Positions 41,365 through 50,385 of a stretch of DNA of 64,000 nt are shown piece after piece. The notes under the pieces were generated by a model that searched no databases, had not been told where the DNA came from, and saw only the letters and a list, made by a program, of their open reading frames with translations. Both the position numbers and the translations under genes were made by a program. The stretch covers positions 124,001 to 188,000 of the forward strand of contig JAETQY010000005.1 of the NCBI GenBank assembly GCA_021770445.1. Direction: 5' to 3'. Origin of the DNA: Bacillota bacterium. Lineage in GTDB: Bacteria > Bacillota > Clostridia > Oscillospirales > Oscillospiraceae. The stretch's first letter is position 1; each line of letters starts with the position of its first letter.

Positions 41365-42348
41365 ATGGAATATTACGCTACCCTGGGCAAACCCTGCGCC
41401 CAGCGGGATGTTATGGATCAGCTCTTTCAGGCGGGCATGACGGGCATCCGGGTCAATCTGTCCCATACCAGCCTGTCCAAATGTGCCCCTTTGCTGGATG
41501 AGGTGTACTGGCCCGCCGCCCGGCAGGCGGGGCGGGAGGAGGCCCATCTCATCCTGGATCTCCAGGGGCCGGAGCTGCGGGTGGGGGAGCTCCCCCGGCC
41601 GGTCAAGCTGCGGGAGAGGGACGACGTCCTGCTGGGCGACGGCGGTATTCCCGTCCCTCAGACCATTCTGCATACCGCCCGGCCTGGCCAGCAGCTCTCC
41701 ATCGACGACGGTGCCCTGCTACTGGAGGTCAAACGCTCCGCCCCCAACCTCCTGCTGTGCCGCGTCCTACGGGGCGGGCCGCTGCTCAGCAAAAAGAGCC
41801 TGTCCCTGCTGGGGACCGAGGTAGATACCCCCACCCTCACCCCCGCCGACCTGGACAACCTGAGACAGGCAGAAAAATTTGGCGTAACCCACATTCTCCA
41901 GCCCTTTGTCCGCGGTCGCCGGGACGTCGAGGTCCTGCGGCAGACGCTGGACGGGCTGGGCCTGAACAAGGTCCGGATCATGGCCAAGATTGAGAACCAA
42001 CAGGGTCTGGACCGGCTGGACGAGATTATAGAGGCATCCGACCAGATCTGTATTGCCCGGGGAGACCTAGGCAACTCCATCCCCCTTTGGAAGCTGCCCG
42101 CCATCCAAAAGGACATTGCAAAGCAGTGCCGGAGAGGAGAAAAGCCCTTCTGTCTGGTGACCCAGCTGCTCTGGTCCATGGAGCAGCGCCCTGTCCCCAC
42201 CCGGGCGGAGGTGTGCGACATCTACAACGGCGTGCTGGACGGGGCCAGCTCTCTCATGCTCACCGGCGAGACCGCCGCGGGCAAATGGCCCGTCCAGGCC
42301 ATGCAATATCTGATCAAAACCGCTGAAGAGGCGCTGAAAACCGTATGA
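41365..42348 (+). CDS. Pyruvate-kinase-like protein, degenerate and truncated
   Basis: A 327-residue paralogue of pyruvate kinase comprising the A/B barrel part only; the C-terminal regulatory domain is absent. Conserved pieces include MAKIENQQG, CIARGDLGNS and LMLTGETAAG. Key motifs are altered: TLGPA is TLGKP, FNFSHG is VNLSHT, and the Lys of TKGPE is replaced (LQGPE). Normal catalysis is therefore doubtful, and a sensing or other role is possible. GGAAAGGAGTGAGG precedes ATG 41365. It is divergent from spo0A. Confidence 0.8.
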   Translation: MEYYATLGKPCAQRDVMDQLFQAGMTGIRVNLSHTSLSKCAPLLDEVYWPAARQAGREEAHLILDLQGPELRVGELPRPVKLRERDDVLLGDGGIPVPQTILHTARPGQQLSIDDGALLLEVKRSAPNLLLCRVLRGGPLLSKKSLSLLGTEVDTPTLTPADLDNLRQAEKFGVTHILQPFVRGRRDVEVLRQTLDGLGLNKVRIMAKIENQQGLDRLDEIIEASDQICIARGDLGNSIPLWKLPAIQKDIAKQCRRGEKPFCLVTQLLWSMEQRPVPTRAEVCDIYNGVLDGASSLMLTGETAAGKWPVQAMQYLIKTAEEALKTV

Positions 42349-42380
42349 AAACGGGGACCGTTTGACGGTCCCCGTTTCCT
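42349..42380 (+). terminator. Terminator of the pyk-like gene
   Basis: Perfect 12-bp stem (42349-42360 with 42366-42377) overlapping the stop codon, followed by CCTTTGC. Confidence 0.65.
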
Positions 42381-42487
42381 TTGCTGAAACGTCCGGGGTA
42401 TCCCGGACCTTCCGGCAAATCCCGCATCCCAATTTTGGGACACATGATCTGATTGGTCAGTGATAATCCGTCTCAAAAAGGGGCAGA

Positions 42488-42688
42488 TTACTTCATGCCG
42501 TTCTCGTAGGACTCGATCATCTTCTTGACCATCTGGCCGCCCACGGAGCCGGCCTGCTTGCTGGTCAGATCGCCGTTGTAGCCCTGCTTCAGGTTGACGC
42601 CCACCTCGTTGGCGGCCTCCATCTTGAACTTGTTCATAGCCTCGCGGGCATTGGGAACCATGATCTTATTGCTGTTGCTGTTAGACAT
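42488..42688 (-). CDS. Alpha/beta-type small acid-soluble spore protein
   Basis: A 66-residue SASP that coats spore DNA. Family blocks: KFKMEAANEVGVNLKQGYNG and DLTSKQAGSVGGQMVKKMIE. The germination-protease region (EAANEVGV) is slightly divergent from the usual EIASEFGV. AAGGAGAGAAAA lies upstream of ATG 42688. Together with spo0A it shows the organism sporulates. Confidence 0.95.
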   Translation of the reverse strand: MSNSNSNKIMVPNAREAMNKFKMEAANEVGVNLKQGYNGDLTSKQAGSVGGQMVKKMIESYENGMK

Positions 42689-42800
42689 GATTTTTCTCTC
42701 CTTTTCCATTCGGTTTTTGTTTGAAGTTGGATGGAACATCCGCTTATAGCTTTGCCCCGAAGGTTGGAGATATACCTGTTTACCCGCTTTCCTCTATTTA

Positions 42801-45521
42801 CTAGTTGAGGGAACCGTTCCCGGTCAGCTCCAGGCCGTTGTCCTCGGCATACCGGATCAGGTCGGCCAGGACATACACCATGGAGCCCCGGGTCAGCGCG
42901 CCCTCCAGCGCCTCTGTGTTGGCCGCTTCCTGTTTGTCCGCTGCCTCCTCTACAATAGCTTTCGCCCAACTGCGGGCGTCAGGCCGGCCCACAAATTCGG
43001 CCACCGTGCCCATAAAGGCTGTCAGCTCCTCCAGCGTGACTGGATCGGAGGGCCGGAACTCAGTCTCTCCCGCCGGCAGCAGTCCGGCCTCCCATACCCC
43101 GGCCAGGGGCTCAAGGAGCCACTCGGCCGCTGTGTCGGTGTAGGGAAGCCCCTCCGGGTCGCCGCTCAGCCGCAGCCAGCGGCTCACCATCACCGCCATC
43201 TGGGCCCGGGTCAGGGCGTCCTCCCCCGCCAGCCGGCCCTCCTCATTGGTGGCCACAACGATCCCATACCGGGCGATGAGCTCGGCGGCGTCCTCATAGT
43301 AGGTCCCGGCGGTGTCGCTGTAGCTGGTGTAGGCGGGGTGCCCCGTCCGGCCCTCGGACAGGTCCAGCTCGGAAAAGGCAAACTGGTAGTAGTCATAGTC
43401 CAGCACGTCAGCCGCCACGGTAAACTGATCCTCAATGGCGCCGATCACCGCCCGGGCCTGTTCCTCATCCCCCGCCTCCTGCTGCCAGGTGAGCGTCCCG
43501 GAGGCGCCGTCATAGAGGAATTCCTTGGTCAGGATGCTCCCGTCCCTGAGCAGGGCGGCGTGGGTGCAGTCGGCCAGCACATCCCGCCCGGTGAGGAGCC
43601 GAGAGTCGTAGGAAAAGCCAAACAAATTGAGCAGCGTGGGCAGGATATCCTGGGTACAGCAGTAGTCGTCTACGACCACAGGCTCCTCCAGCCCGGCCGT
43701 CCAGCAGATAAAGGAGCTCCGAAAGCGCCAGAAGGGGTCCTCCTCCACCGCCTCGCCCGCCAGCTCCTCGTAGGCCTCGTCGGGCAGGCCGTAGGGGTAG
43801 TGGTCGCCGGTGAGGACGATCACCGTGCGGTCGGCAATCCCCGCGTCCTCCAGCCGCCCCACCAGGTAGGTGAGGGCCCGCTCCAGCTCCAGCTCGCCGC
43901 AGTAGTAGGCCCGCACTGGCTCGGAGGCGTCCATCCCCTCGGTCAGCGCCCGGTTCTGAATGCACATCTGGTTGGTGTCAAAGTTGTAGGGGGCGTGGCC
44001 GGAATAGGTCATATAGTAGGCGTGGAACTGCTTTTCGCCGATGTAGTCGTCCACTGTCTTTTGGAACATCTCCAGGTCGGAGGCCGGGTGTCCCTTCTCC
44101 ATATCTAAGCCGAAGTCGATGGCCTTAAACTCATAGCCCATGTTGGTGTGGGTGTTGATCCGGTTGTAGAAGGTGGCGTAGTTGTTGTGGTAGGCCCTGG
44201 CGGGCACGCCGATGGAGGAGAACATGTTCCCCAGGCAGTAAGGGACATAGTTGTCCATGGAGGAGGCGAAGCTCACCCGCTTCAGGTTGATCATCATGCC
44301 CATGCACAGGCTGTACTCTCCGTCGCTGGTCACGCTGGGGAAGCTGTTGTAAAAATTCTCAAACACAATGCCCTCATGGGACAGCCGGTAGAGGGTGGGG
44401 GTCAGCTCTGGGTCAACCACGTAGGGGGAGAAGGACTCGGCACAAATCTCAATCAAATTGTAACCCTCAAACATGCCTGTGTAGCTGTTCCGCCCAGTTC
44501 CGGAGAGGGAGGCGAAGTAGTCGTTCAGGGCCTGGAGCTCCTTTCTGTCGGTGAGGGTGTTCAGCGTATCAAAGTCCATGCCGGGCTGCACATTCCGGGC
44601 GCCGCCGGCGCCGGCGGTCAGGTCTAGCCCGCCGGAGGTGAGCCCGCCCCGGCCCCCGGACACCATCCGCTCCAGGTCCAGGGTCTCGGCGGCCAGCAGG
44701 CCAAAGTGCTCCGTCCACCGATCCACTGTGGCGCTGCGGCTGTGGAAGGCGGTGTAGGAGGAGCTCACTCCGGTGCCGCCCAGGGGCAGCGCCGCTACGG
44801 ACAGGACAGCCAGGGCGACCGAACAGGCCAGCAGGATCAAGGGCGTTTTCACGCCACCCCCTCTTCTGGTCAGCCGGCCCTTGCGGTACAGGATGTAGAA
44901 GGCCACCATGGGTATAGCCATCACCAGCAGTCGGAGCATACAGCGTCCAATCGCCTCCATGGTGATGTCCCAAAATTGGGTGATGGCGTCTCCCCCGGCG
45001 GACACATAGATTAGGGACAGAAAGGCATTGAAAATATCGTGGTACACCAGCTGTACCGCGTAGATCAGGAACAGCACCGGCGGGATCAGCCAGGCCAGCA
45101 CCTTCCCTCCCCTGGCGGGGAAGGTGGTCAGAGCGGCGGCCAGGGCGGCGCCGGCCGTCGAAAAGAGGACCACCCCGAGGAAGTGGTCCATAGTCTCAAA
45201 GGCGGCGGCGTGGACCACCAGCTCACACACCAGGATCGCGGCCCACCAGAAGAGAAACGGGTCCAGTACCGCCCGGACCGGAGGCGGGAGCTTTTCCAGG
45301 AGGGTCCGAAGTCCCCCTTCCGGTTTTTCCAGCTCGGAGCTCTCCTCCTTGAGGGCTTCCTCCGCCGGCTCCTCCTCTGCGGAGACTTCCTCTGCCGGTT
45401 TCTCCTCCCCAGAGGCCTCCCCCTCCAGAGGCGCTTCCTCCGTCTGGATCTCCTCTGCCTGGGGGTCCTCCTGGGGGGCCTGGACCTCCGGGTCTATCGT
45501 TCCGTTGGCATTCCCGCTCAC
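42801..45521 (-). CDS. LTA-synthase-like sulfatase with C-terminal SLH-like region
   Basis: A 906-residue protein. Residues 1-70 are Glu/Pro/Ala-rich and disordered; about five membrane segments span 85-255; an LtaS-type sulfatase domain occupies about 330-690, with the metal Glu in EICAESFSP, the nucleophile Thr in SFPSVTSDGEY and the metal pair in TGDHYPYG. The C-terminal 170 residues contain SLH-type repeats (ELIARYGIVVATNEEGRL, ALTRAQMAVMVSRWL). LtaS polymerises glycerol-phosphate from phosphatidylglycerol; typical LtaS is 600-680 residues, so the tail is extra. Confidence 0.85.
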   Translation of the reverse strand: MSGNANGTIDPEVQAPQEDPQAEEIQTEEAPLEGEASGEEKPAEEVSAEEEPAEEALKEESSELEKPEGGLRTLLEKLPPPVRAVLDPFLFWWAAILVCELVVHAAAFETMDHFLGVVLFSTAGAALAAALTTFPARGGKVLAWLIPPVLFLIYAVQLVYHDIFNAFLSLIYVSAGGDAITQFWDITMEAIGRCMLRLLVMAIPMVAFYILYRKGRLTRRGGGVKTPLILLACSVALAVLSVAALPLGGTGVSSSYTAFHSRSATVDRWTEHFGLLAAETLDLERMVSGGRGGLTSGGLDLTAGAGGARNVQPGMDFDTLNTLTDRKELQALNDYFASLSGTGRNSYTGMFEGYNLIEICAESFSPYVVDPELTPTLYRLSHEGIVFENFYNSFPSVTSDGEYSLCMGMMINLKRVSFASSMDNYVPYCLGNMFSSIGVPARAYHNNYATFYNRINTHTNMGYEFKAIDFGLDMEKGHPASDLEMFQKTVDDYIGEKQFHAYYMTYSGHAPYNFDTNQMCIQNRALTEGMDASEPVRAYYCGELELERALTYLVGRLEDAGIADRTVIVLTGDHYPYGLPDEAYEELAGEAVEEDPFWRFRSSFICWTAGLEEPVVVDDYCCTQDILPTLLNLFGFSYDSRLLTGRDVLADCTHAALLRDGSILTKEFLYDGASGTLTWQQEAGDEEQARAVIGAIEDQFTVAADVLDYDYYQFAFSELDLSEGRTGHPAYTSYSDTAGTYYEDAAELIARYGIVVATNEEGRLAGEDALTRAQMAVMVSRWLRLSGDPEGLPYTDTAAEWLLEPLAGVWEAGLLPAGETEFRPSDPVTLEELTAFMGTVAEFVGRPDARSWAKAIVEEAADKQEAANTEALEGALTRGSMVYVLADLIRYAEDNGLELTGNGSLN

Positions 45522-45571
45522 AGAATGCCGCCTCCTTTCCCTCTCAGAGCGCAGTTTTCGACACTTTTGTT

Positions 45572-45600
45572 ATTATATCGTTCCAATTGGCCTTTGTAAA
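45572..45600 (-). promoter_or_regulatory. Putative promoter of the LtaS-like gene
   Basis: Minus strand TTTACA (45595-45600), 17 bp, TATAAT (45572-45577). Confidence 0.6.
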
Positions 45601-45630
45601 GTGGAAAAGCGTATAATTTCAGACAGAAAC

Positions 45631-45661
45631 GGAGCCGTATATCCGTTGGATATACGGCTCC
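45631..45661 (-). terminator. rpsF-ssb-rpsR operon hairpin
   Basis: Perfect 14-bp stem (45631-45644 with 45648-45661), about 30 bp after rpsR; the tail on the minus strand is GTTTCTGTCT, only moderately U-rich. Confidence 0.55.
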
Positions 45662-45688
45662 GCACATAGGGTATATTTGTCTGCGTGC

Positions 45689-45934
45689 TCAGTCGGTGAC
45701 GTAGGGCAGCAGGGCGATCTGACGGGCCCGCTTGATGGCCTCAGTCAGCTGGCGCTGATGCATGGCGCAGGTGCCGGTGGTGCGGCGGGGCAGGATCTTG
45801 GCCCGCTCGGACGTGAACCGGCGCAGCTTGGCGGCGTCCTTGTAGTCGATCTGCTCCACCTTGTCGGCGCAGAAGGCACAGACCTTGCGGCGCTTGCGGC
45901 CCCGCATGGGCTTGTTGTCGCGTTCCATAGCCAT
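45689..45934 (-). CDS. rpsR: 30S ribosomal protein S18
   Basis: An 81-residue S18 ([19 protein letters not shown], then [18 protein letters not shown]). It has the zinc-type cysteines CxxC near residue 20, a C+ form. Third gene of the usual rpsF-ssb-rpsR operon; GGAGGTTAATCTC precedes the ATG. Confidence 0.97.
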   Translation of the reverse strand: MAMERDNKPMRGRKRRKVCAFCADKVEQIDYKDAAKLRRFTSERAKILPRRTTGTCAMHQRQLTEAIKRARQIALLPYVTD

Positions 45935-45969
45935 GAGATTAACCTCCTTTTACGACCATATGGTCAAAG

Positions 45970-46452
45970 TCAAAACGGCAGGTTGCCGTCGTCTGTTGAG
46001 AGCTCAGCGAACTGGTCGCCGTCCGCGGGGGGGGCGCCGTAGCCGCCGAAGGGGTCGGAGGGAGCGGCGGGCGCGGAGTAGCTCCCGCCCTGGCTGTAGC
46101 TGGGGGAATAACCCCCGCCGTCTCCGTCTCGCTTGGAGTCACCGAAATAGATCTGGTCGGCAATCACCTCGGCGGAGCGGCGCTTGTTGCCCTCCTTGTC
46201 GGTCCAGTCCCGAATCTGGAGCCGGCCCTCCACCACGGCCATGCGACCCTTGGTGAAGTAGCGGCTGACAAATTCGGCGGTCTGACGCCAGGCCACCACG
46301 TCGATAAAGTCGGTGGCCCGCTCGCCGGTGGACTTGTCCTTAAAATCCCGGTCGACCGCCAGGGAGAAGGAGGCCACCGGAGTGCCGGTCTGGGTACGCC
46401 GCAGCTCCGGGTCCCGGGTGAGGCGTCCCATAATGAAGATTTTGTTCAGCAT
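45970..46452 (-). CDS. ssb: Single-stranded DNA-binding protein
   Basis: A 160-residue SSB: an OB fold over about 1-105 (MLNKIFIMGRLTRDPELRRT, DFIDVVAWRQTAEF), a Gly/Ser/Tyr-rich linker, and the acidic partner-binding tip, here DDGNLPF. It lies between rpsF and rpsR. Confidence 0.97.
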   Translation of the reverse strand: MLNKIFIMGRLTRDPELRRTQTGTPVASFSLAVDRDFKDKSTGERATDFIDVVAWRQTAEFVSRYFTKGRMAVVEGRLQIRDWTDKEGNKRRSAEVIADQIYFGDSKRDGDGGGYSPSYSQGGSYSAPAAPSDPFGGYGAPPADGDQFAELSTDDGNLPF

Positions 46453-46464
46453 TGCCGCTCCCCC

Positions 46465-46761
46465 TTACTCGTCCTTGCAGACGATCATGGAGCGCATCAC
46501 GCCGTCGGTGATCCGGAAAATACGGTCCAGCTCAGCGGGGACGGCGGCGGCGGCGGTGAAGGTCATCAGCACATAGTAGCCCTCCATCAGGTCATTGATG
46601 GGATAGGCCAGCCGGCGCTTGCCCCACTCGTCAACCTCGGACACGGTACCGTTCGCCTCGACCACGCCCTTGAACCGCTCCACCAGAGCGGCGATCTGCT
46701 CCTCGCTCAGGTCGGGCTTCAGGATGTAGACCGCCTCGTAGTTCGCGTTGATTTTTGCCAT
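46465..46761 (-). CDS. rpsF: 30S ribosomal protein S6
   Basis: A 98-residue S6 (NANYEAVYILKPDLSEEQIA, WGKRRLAYPINDLMEGYYVL). ATG 46761 with AAGGAGGTGC is chosen over the in-frame start at 46785. First gene of the rpsF-ssb-rpsR operon. Confidence 0.97.
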   Translation of the reverse strand: MAKINANYEAVYILKPDLSEEQIAALVERFKGVVEANGTVSEVDEWGKRRLAYPINDLMEGYYVLMTFTAAAAVPAELDRIFRITDGVMRSMIVCKDE

Positions 46762-46844
46762 GTTTTTGCACCTCCTTATGGACATATGGCCCCCGGAATC
46801 AGGCCGGGAGCAAGGATATGGCTGTCTTTTCAGAAAGACAGGCT
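46762..46844 (-). promoter_or_regulatory. rpsF leader with candidate S6:S18 control element
   Basis: The leader between the promoter and S6 gene folds as a short hairpin (CTGTCTTT with AAAGACAG) followed by a CCCGG/CCGGG stem-loop flanked by CCATAT and ATATG. Many bacteria regulate rpsF through an S6:S18-binding leader with CCG features in a similar place; the match is by layout only. Confidence 0.4.
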
Positions 46845-46849
46845 TAATT

Positions 46850-46877
46850 ATTATATCTAAATTATTTTGAATGTCAA
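46850..46877 (-). promoter_or_regulatory. rpsF operon promoter
   Basis: Minus strand TTGACA (46872-46877), 16 bp, TATAAT (46850-46855). Confidence 0.7.
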
Positions 46878-46983
46878 GGCTTTTTTCATTTTTTACCTCC
46901 CCGGCCTCTGGAAAAGGGATGGACGCGGAGACAATTTTGTTGTAGAATAGGGAAACAGATCATCAGAGAGGGGGCGGCACGAA

Positions 46984-47934
46984 TTGGCTGAGACATTTTT
47001 CCCCGGCCAGGCACTGGCCATGACGGTCCAGACAGCGGACCGGCTTTTCAAGCTAGACAGCGGCGACGCCGCCCTGCTCTACCTCTATCTGCTGCGCCAC
47101 GGTGGGACGGCCGGCCTGAAATGGCCCGACGCCCGCCTCCAGGGGGCGCTGGAGGGGTTGCGGTCCCTGGGGCTGGCCCCCGGTGAGGTCCTCCCTGCTC
47201 CGGAGCCTCCCGCTCCCGAACCCCCACCCCCCGAGTACTCCACCGAGGACATCACCCAGGCCCTGGCGGATGAGAGCTCCACCTTCCCCGCCCTGGCGGG
47301 TGAGGTGGAGCGGAGGCTGGGCAAGCGGCTGTCCGCCGCCGACCTGAAAAATCTGTACACCCTCTACGACCACCTGGCCCTCCCCACGGAGGTAATCCTT
47401 ATGCTGGTGGGCTGGTGTATTGAGGAGACCGCCCGAAAGTACGGCCCCGGCCGCAAGCCCTTCCTGTCCCAGATCCGGAAGGAGGGTTTTTCCTGGGCAC
47501 GCCTGGGAATTGATACAATAGAAAGAGCTGAGGAGCGCATTGCCAAGCTTACCCGCCTGCGCTCCCGGGAGAGCGAGATGCTCCGCCTGCTGGACATCAC
47601 CCCCCGCCCGCTGGTCCAGCGGGAGAAGGACTATATCGCCGCCTGGGACGAGATGGGTTTCGACAACGAGGCCATCTGCATGGCCTACGAGCGCACCATA
47701 TTGAAGAAGCAGTCCATGGACTGGGGCTATATGAACGGCATTCTCCGCCGCTGGCACGAGAAGGGGCTGCACACCGCCGCCGCCGTCCGTACCGGAGACC
47801 GGGACCCCCGGCCCATCCAGGCCGGCGGGGTACAGAAGCCGGCCACCCCCAACCCCAACCAGGAGCAGCGGGCCCGGGAGGACATGGAGCGGATGCGCCG
47901 GCTGATGGAACAGATGAAACAGGAGGAACACTGA
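46984..47934 (+). CDS. DnaD-domain replication protein
   Basis: A 316-residue DnaD-like primosome protein. The N-terminal part fits the winged-helix oligomerisation domain; after a Pro/Glu linker (about 75-90) the C-terminal DnaD domain carries MLVGWCIEETARKYGPGRKP and AYERTILKKQSMDWGYMNGI. The start is TTG 46984 with AGAGGGGG upstream. The helicase-loader gene begins 1 bp after its stop, so the pair probably acts together in DnaB loading. Confidence 0.85.
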   Translation: MAETFFPGQALAMTVQTADRLFKLDSGDAALLYLYLLRHGGTAGLKWPDARLQGALEGLRSLGLAPGEVLPAPEPPAPEPPPPEYSTEDITQALADESSTFPALAGEVERRLGKRLSAADLKNLYTLYDHLALPTEVILMLVGWCIEETARKYGPGRKPFLSQIRKEGFSWARLGIDTIERAEERIAKLTRLRSRESEMLRLLDITPRPLVQREKDYIAAWDEMGFDNEAICMAYERTILKKQSMDWGYMNGILRRWHEKGLHTAAAVRTGDRDPRPIQAGGVQKPATPNPNQEQRAREDMERMRRLMEQMKQEEH

Positions 47935-47935
47935 T

Positions 47936-48940
47936 ATGCCATACGACGCCAACGTCCTTCGCCGGGCCACCCGGCGCTTGGAGGAGGAGAGCCGCCAGCG
48001 CCGGGATCGGACGGAACAGGCAAGGCTGGAGGCCTACCGACGGGAGCCCCGGCTGGAGCAGCTGGACCGCCGCATCCAGGGCACCATGGCCGGCCTGGTG
48101 GCCGCCACCCTCCGGCAGGGGGGAGACGCCGCCGCCGCCGTCCGTGCGGTGCGGGAGGAGAACCAGGACCTGCAGCGGGAGCGGGCCGTCCTGCTGGGGG
48201 GGCTGGGCCTGCCCGAGGACGCCCTGGACGACAAGCCCGCCTGTCCCCTGTGCCGGGACACCGGCTGGCAGGGGGCAACCATGTGCCGCTGTCTGAAGAA
48301 GCTGTGCGCCCAGGAGCAAATTAAAGAGCTATCCAAGCTGCTGGACCTGGGGGAACAGTCCTTCGATACCTTCCGCCTGGACTACTACAGCCAGACCCCC
48401 TACCCCGGCCGGGGCACCTCCCCTAGAAGTAACATGGAGCTGGTTTACGACGTGTGCCTGAACTACGCCACCAAGTTTGGACGGTTTGCCATTAAGAACC
48501 TGTTCCTCTCCGGAGCGCCGGGGCTGGGCAAGACCTTCCTGTCCGCCTGCATCGCCCGCACCGTGTCGGAGAACGGCTTTTCCGTGGTCTACGACACCGC
48601 CGGCAACGTCTTTGCCCAGTTCGAGGCCCGGAAGTTCCTCCGGGACAGCCCCGACGGCCTGGGCGCCCGGGACGAGACCAGGCGTTACCTCAACTGCGAC
48701 CTGCTGATCCTGGACGACCTGGGCAGCGAGCTGACCACCCAGTTCACCCAGTCCGCCCTGTACGAGCTGGTGAACACCCGGCTGGTAGGGGAGAAACACA
48801 CCGTCATCTCCTCCAACCTGTCCATGGAGGAGGTGGCCCGGCGCTATGCCCCCCAGATCGCCTCCCGGCTGGACGGGGAGTACCACGTCCTCCACTTCTT
48901 CGGCGACGACATCCGCCTGCTGCGGAAGAACCGGCTGTAA
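47936..48940 (+). CDS. DnaC/DnaI-like helicase loader ATPase
   Basis: A 334-residue AAA+ loader. The N-terminal third is helical and charged; a zinc-type cluster (C103, C106, C117, C119) precedes the ATPase, with Walker A GAPGLGKT (193-200) and Walker B LLILDDLG. The sensor region VISSNLSMEEVARRYAPQI is typical of DnaC/DnaI. Coupled to dnaD. Confidence 0.9.
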   Translation: MPYDANVLRRATRRLEEESRQRRDRTEQARLEAYRREPRLEQLDRRIQGTMAGLVAATLRQGGDAAAAVRAVREENQDLQRERAVLLGGLGLPEDALDDKPACPLCRDTGWQGATMCRCLKKLCAQEQIKELSKLLDLGEQSFDTFRLDYYSQTPYPGRGTSPRSNMELVYDVCLNYATKFGRFAIKNLFLSGAPGLGKTFLSACIARTVSENGFSVVYDTAGNVFAQFEARKFLRDSPDGLGARDETRRYLNCDLLILDDLGSELTTQFTQSALYELVNTRLVGEKHTVISSNLSMEEVARRYAPQIASRLDGEYHVLHFFGDDIRLLRKNRL

Positions 48941-48959
48941 ATTAAAAGGAGAATTTCCC

Positions 48960-49451
48960 ATGATCTATGCAATTCTCGCCGCGGCCCTAGTGGCCGTGGA
49001 CCAGATCGTCAAATATCTGGTGATGACCAACATCCCCGCGGGGGGACACGTCCCCCTGATTCCCTATATCGTGGAGCTGACCTATGTGACCAATACCGGG
49101 GCGGCCTTCTCCATCTTCTCGGAGCACACCTGGGCCCTGGCCCTGGTGTCGCTGGTCATGTCTCTGGTGCTGGCCCTGGCCCTGTGGAAAAACCTCTTCC
49201 GCCACCCCTTCGGCAAGCTGGCCCTCACCCTGCTGCTGGCGGGGGCGGTGGGCAACCTCATCGACCGGGCCTTCCGGGGCTTTGTGGTGGACATGTTCAA
49301 CGTGCTGTTCATGCGCTTCGCCGTGTTCAACGTGGCGGATATCTGCGTGGTGGTGGGGGGTATCCTCGCCGGCGTGTACTACATCTTCCTGATGGATAAG
49401 CTGGAGCCCCGGGAGGAGACCCCTGATGACAACGCTGAAGCTGACAGCTGA
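48960..49451 (+). CDS. lspA: Lipoprotein signal peptidase
   Basis: A 163-residue signal peptidase II with four membrane segments. The catalytic aspartates are in GNLIDRAFRG and FNVADICVVVG; NTGAAFSIF is also conserved. AAAAGGAGAATTTCCC precedes ATG 48960. The last 26 bp overlap the rluD start. Confidence 0.95.
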   Translation: MIYAILAAALVAVDQIVKYLVMTNIPAGGHVPLIPYIVELTYVTNTGAAFSIFSEHTWALALVSLVMSLVLALALWKNLFRHPFGKLALTLLLAGAVGNLIDRAFRGFVVDMFNVLFMRFAVFNVADICVVVGGILAGVYYIFLMDKLEPREETPDDNAEADS

Positions 49452-50334
49452 CCGGACCGGGGAGCGGGCGGACGCCTTGCTGGCCCGGCTGATCCCCGAT
49501 CTCACCCGCTCTGGGACCCAGAGGCTGCTGGAGCGGGGGGCGGTCACGTCGGAGGGCAAGCCGGTGCGGAAGAACGACAGGCCCGCCCCCGGGGACGTGC
49601 TGGAGGTGGTCCTCCCCGACCCGGAGCCGGTAGCCGTCCGGCCCCAGGACATCCCCCTGGACGTGGTCTATGAGGACGGGGACGTGATCGTGGTCAACAA
49701 GCCGGTGGGACTGGTGGTCCACCCCGCCCCCGGCCACCCGGACGGCACCCTGGTCAACGCCTTGTTATATCACTGCGGCGAATCACTGTCCGGAATCAAC
49801 GGAGAGCTGCGTCCCGGCATCGTTCACCGCATCGACCGGGACACCTCCGGGCTGATCATCGCCGCCAAGAACGACCGGGCCCATCTGGCCCTGGCCGCCC
49901 AGCTCCAGGACCACTCCCTGGCCCGGACCTACGAGGCGGTGGCGGTAGGCAGCCTCCGGGAGGACAGCGGCACCGTGGACGCCCCCATCGGCCGCCACCC
50001 GGTGGACCGGAAGAAAATGGCCATCGACCGCAAAAACGGCCGGGAGGCAATCACCCACTGGACCGTCCTGGCCCGGTATCCCGGGTATACCCACCTGGAG
50101 TGCCGCCTGGAGACCGGGCGTACCCATCAGATCCGGGTCCATCTGGCCTCCATTGGCCACCCCCTGCTGGGGGACACCGTCTACGGGGCCAAAAAACCGT
50201 TCCCTGGCCTGGCGGGACAGTGCCTCCACGCCCGGCGGCTGCGGTTCGTCCACCCCTCCACCGGGGAGACTGTGGAGCTGGAGTGCCCCCTTCCGGACTG
50301 GTTCCAGGAGGTTTTGCAGAAAATTGACCGGTAA
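49426..50334 (+). CDS. RluD-like 23S rRNA pseudouridine synthase
   Basis: A 302-residue RluD-type enzyme: N-terminal S4 domain (about 12-60; RSGTQRLLERGAV), catalytic D137 in HRIDRDTSGL, and RTHQIRVHLASIGHP. Linkage lspA-rluD is widespread. It starts within lspA. The window's other RluA-family gene is at 12222. Confidence 0.9.
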   Translation: MTTLKLTADRTGERADALLARLIPDLTRSGTQRLLERGAVTSEGKPVRKNDRPAPGDVLEVVLPDPEPVAVRPQDIPLDVVYEDGDVIVVNKPVGLVVHPAPGHPDGTLVNALLYHCGESLSGINGELRPGIVHRIDRDTSGLIIAAKNDRAHLALAAQLQDHSLARTYEAVAVGSLREDSGTVDAPIGRHPVDRKKMAIDRKNGREAITHWTVLARYPGYTHLECRLETGRTHQIRVHLASIGHPLLGDTVYGAKKPFPGLAGQCLHARRLRFVHPSTGETVELECPLPDWFQEVLQKIDR

Positions 50335-50350
50335 TTGGCAAAAACACCAC

Positions 50351-50379
50351 TTGACAACCCCGCGAAAACCGGATAGAAT
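50351..50379 (+). promoter_or_regulatory. ileS promoter
   Basis: TTGACA (50351-50356), 17 bp, TAGAAT (50374-50379), just upstream of the T-box leader. Confidence 0.75.
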
Positions 50380-50385
50380 ACGGGA

